From NCBI GenBank assembly GCA_947165675.1, contig CAMVBJ010000012.1:1-64000 (forward strand): 64,000 nucleotides of DNA, given 5' to 3'. Below, in pieces: positions 62,766 to 64,000 of this stretch. How positions within the stretch are numbered: the first letter of the stretch is position 1; each line of letters begins with the position of its first letter. This DNA is from an uncultured Prevotellaceae bacterium (GTDB lineage Bacteria > Bacteroidota > Bacteroidia > Bacteroidales > Muribaculaceae). The notes under the pieces are model-generated. The model was not told where the DNA came from and searched no databases. It saw nothing but the letters and a program-made list of their open reading frames with translations. The position numbers and the translations under genes were made by a program.

Positions 62766-64000
62766 TTCTTGTCGGGGTTGGGCATCTTGAAGATGCGGTT
62801 CCAGCGGATGCCACCGTCAAAGAGCCTATGGTCCTTATCAAACGAGATCAGGATGATTGACGGTGTGCCCACAATGTGATCCTCGGGCACAAAGCCCCAG
62901 TAGCGCGAGTCGAGCGAGTTATCCCGGTTGTCGCCCTGCATCCAGTAGTAGTCCATCTTGAACGTGTAGCTGGTGGCAGGCTGGCCGTTGATGATAATCT
63001 GATTGCCCTTTACCTCAAGCGTGTTGCCCTCGTAGTTCTTGATGCAGCGCTCATACAATGGCAGGTTCTGGAGAGTGAGATCGATCTTGGCGCCTTTCTT
63101 GGGAATCCAGATGGGGCCATAGTTGGCGTGAGTCCAGCCGTAGTCGGTGCCCACGGGATAGGTTATGATTGATTCATCAACATTGGGCTGGATGCGTTCA
63201 AGCATCTTGACCCAAGGCTTGGACTGGAGCGTCTTCTTCATTTCGGCCGTGAGGGGTAATATGTACTGGTTTCCTTGAGCATGGCGGTCCTCCATGCTGA
63301 TGCCTAATTCATCAAACAGTGCCTCGTCAATGAAGGTACCATCGGTCTCGACGTAGTAGAAGTACTGCACATTCTTGGGCTGGGGAACAGCCTTGCCATT
63401 CACATAGACGATACCGTCCCTAATCTGCAACGTCTCGCCAGGCAAGCCCAAGCAGCGCTTCACGTAGTTGTCACGGCGGTCAACAGGACGGTAAATCACA
63501 TCGCCAAAGATATCCTTATTGTTGCGCACCACATCACGACCACGCTCCTGACACAAGGTATAGTAGTCGGGGTTGGGCATCTTCAAGGCTACAGTGTCGC
63601 CAGCAGGGAAGTTGAACACTACGATATCCATGCGCTCGACGTTGCGAAGGCCCTTCAAGCGATGGTAGGACAGTTGCGGCGTCTCGATGTAAGACTTGCA
63701 GTTAAGAATGGGAAGCGTGTTCTGGGCCAACGGGAAATGAAGTGGCGTCTGTGGCACACGCGGACCATAGGTCACCTTATTGACCCACAGGAAATCGCCC
63801 GTCAACAGCGACTTCTCGAGTGATGACGAGGGAATCTGGTAATTCTGACCGATGAACAGGAACAGGAAATACACGAGCACCAGAGCATACACGATCGCAT
63901 CGACCCAGCTCATGATGGTCCTCAATGTCTTGTTCTCCAATCCCTTCCAAGCGCCCCAGGGCAGGAACTGTGTCAGATAGATGTCGCCCAGTAGCAGCAG
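62762..64000 (-). CDS. lepB: Signal peptidase I (N-terminus beyond the window)
   Basis: Inner-membrane serine protease that removes signal peptides. The frame is open to the window edge, so the start lies beyond 64000; the in-frame TTG at 63940 is not a likely start. Visible are a membrane helix (WVDAIVYALVLVYFLFLF), the catalytic Ser region QIPSSSLEKSLLTGD, the catalytic Lys region VKRCLGLPGETL, and the C-terminal box GDNRDNSLDSRYWGFVP. A long insert between the Lys motif and the GDNRDNS box is typical for Bacteroidetes. Confidence 0.95.
   Translation of the reverse strand: MLLLGDIYLTQFLPWGAWKGLENKTLRTIMSWVDAIVYALVLVYFLFLFIGQNYQIPSSSLEKSLLTGDFLWVNKVTYGPRVPQTPLHFPLAQNTLPILNCKSYIETPQLSYHRLKGLRNVERMDIVVFNFPAGDTVALKMPNPDYYTLCQERGRDVVRNNKDIFGDVIYRPVDRRDNYVKRCLGLPGETLQIRDGIVYVNGKAVPQPKNVQYFYYVETDGTFIDEALFDELGISMEDRHAQGNQYILPLTAEMKKTLQSKPWVKMLERIQPNVDESIITYPVGTDYGWTHANYGPIWIPKKGAKIDLTLQNLPLYERCIKNYEGNTLEVKGNQIIINGQPATSYTFKMDYYWMQGDNRDNSLDSRYWGFVPEDHIVGTPSIILISFDKDHRLFDGGIRWNRIFKMPNPDKK

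Noticed and set aside
62762-63940. Start of the signal peptidase at TTG 63940
   Set aside because: The frame continues upstream to the window edge with sensible hydrophobic residues (LLLLGDIYLTQFLPWGAW), and homologues have a longer N-terminus, so the true start is outside the window.

Overview
The window is a piece of a Bacteroidales chromosome, plausibly a Muribaculaceae- or Prevotella-like gut or rumen commensal; the family cannot be fixed from sequence alone. The evidence is the Bacteroidetes promoter (a TTG/TTTG box, about 20 bases, then TAnnTTTG) in front of many genes, an almost complete lack of Shine-Dalgarno sites, and typical gene families (DUF4919, DUF2851, WbqC, BspA-like LRR proteins with dockerin-like tails, RbfA next to an FtsX-type permease).

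Layout. 1-1.4 kb: the end of an ECF sigma factor and two membrane proteins. 1.7-8.4 kb: M16 protease, RbfA, Lol-type permease, MaoC hydratase, AroQ, a GxxExxY gene broken by one stop codon, and an O-methyltransferase. 8.4-11.8 kb: secreted protein, enolase, a candidate small RNA and an L,D-transpeptidase. 11.9-20.5 kb: four head-to-tail BspA-like surface protein genes ending at tRNA-Phe, with copies of the tRNA 3' end plus its terminator between the units. 20.6-26.6 kb: GT-C-like membrane protein, DUF2851, two more BspA-like genes and an orphan dockerin remnant. 26.7-30.5 kb: class A PBP, family 2 glycosyltransferase and a degenerate Rieske-like lipoprotein. 31-41 kb: NlpC/P60 hydrolase, secreted esterase-like protein, Rel/Spo enzyme, PgpH-type HD protein, acyl-CoA ligase. 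41-52.5 kb: housekeeping genes (NagB, SurE, GltX, WaaA, DUF177-RpmF-FabH, Era-Der). 52.6-61.6 kb: a type I restriction-modification locus. 61.6-64 kb: a CAU-anticodon tRNA, WbqC-like protein and signal peptidase I (cut by the window end).

The two accessory regions hold the most interest. The restriction locus has the order hsdM, Y1/HUH transposase-like protein, RecA-like AAA ATPase, small protein, hsdS, hsdR. The HUH protein starts on the last base of the hsdM stop codon. The locus lies between 19-bp inverted repeats made of GTTC/GTCC tetramers, and its right end abuts a tRNA gene. A 113-bp nested palindrome inside it shares a 26-nt core (24 of 26 identical) with an element in the BspA array 39 kb away, so both accessory regions carry the same unnamed repeat family. 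The HUH protein is a natural candidate for its mobiliser, by analogy with RAYT enzymes and REP elements, but this is inference.

The BspA array looks like repeated insertion or duplication at the 3' end of tRNA-Phe. A 64-bp block (12 bases of the tRNA 3' end plus the tRNA terminator) recurs after the first two surface-protein genes, with weaker traces after the third and fourth.
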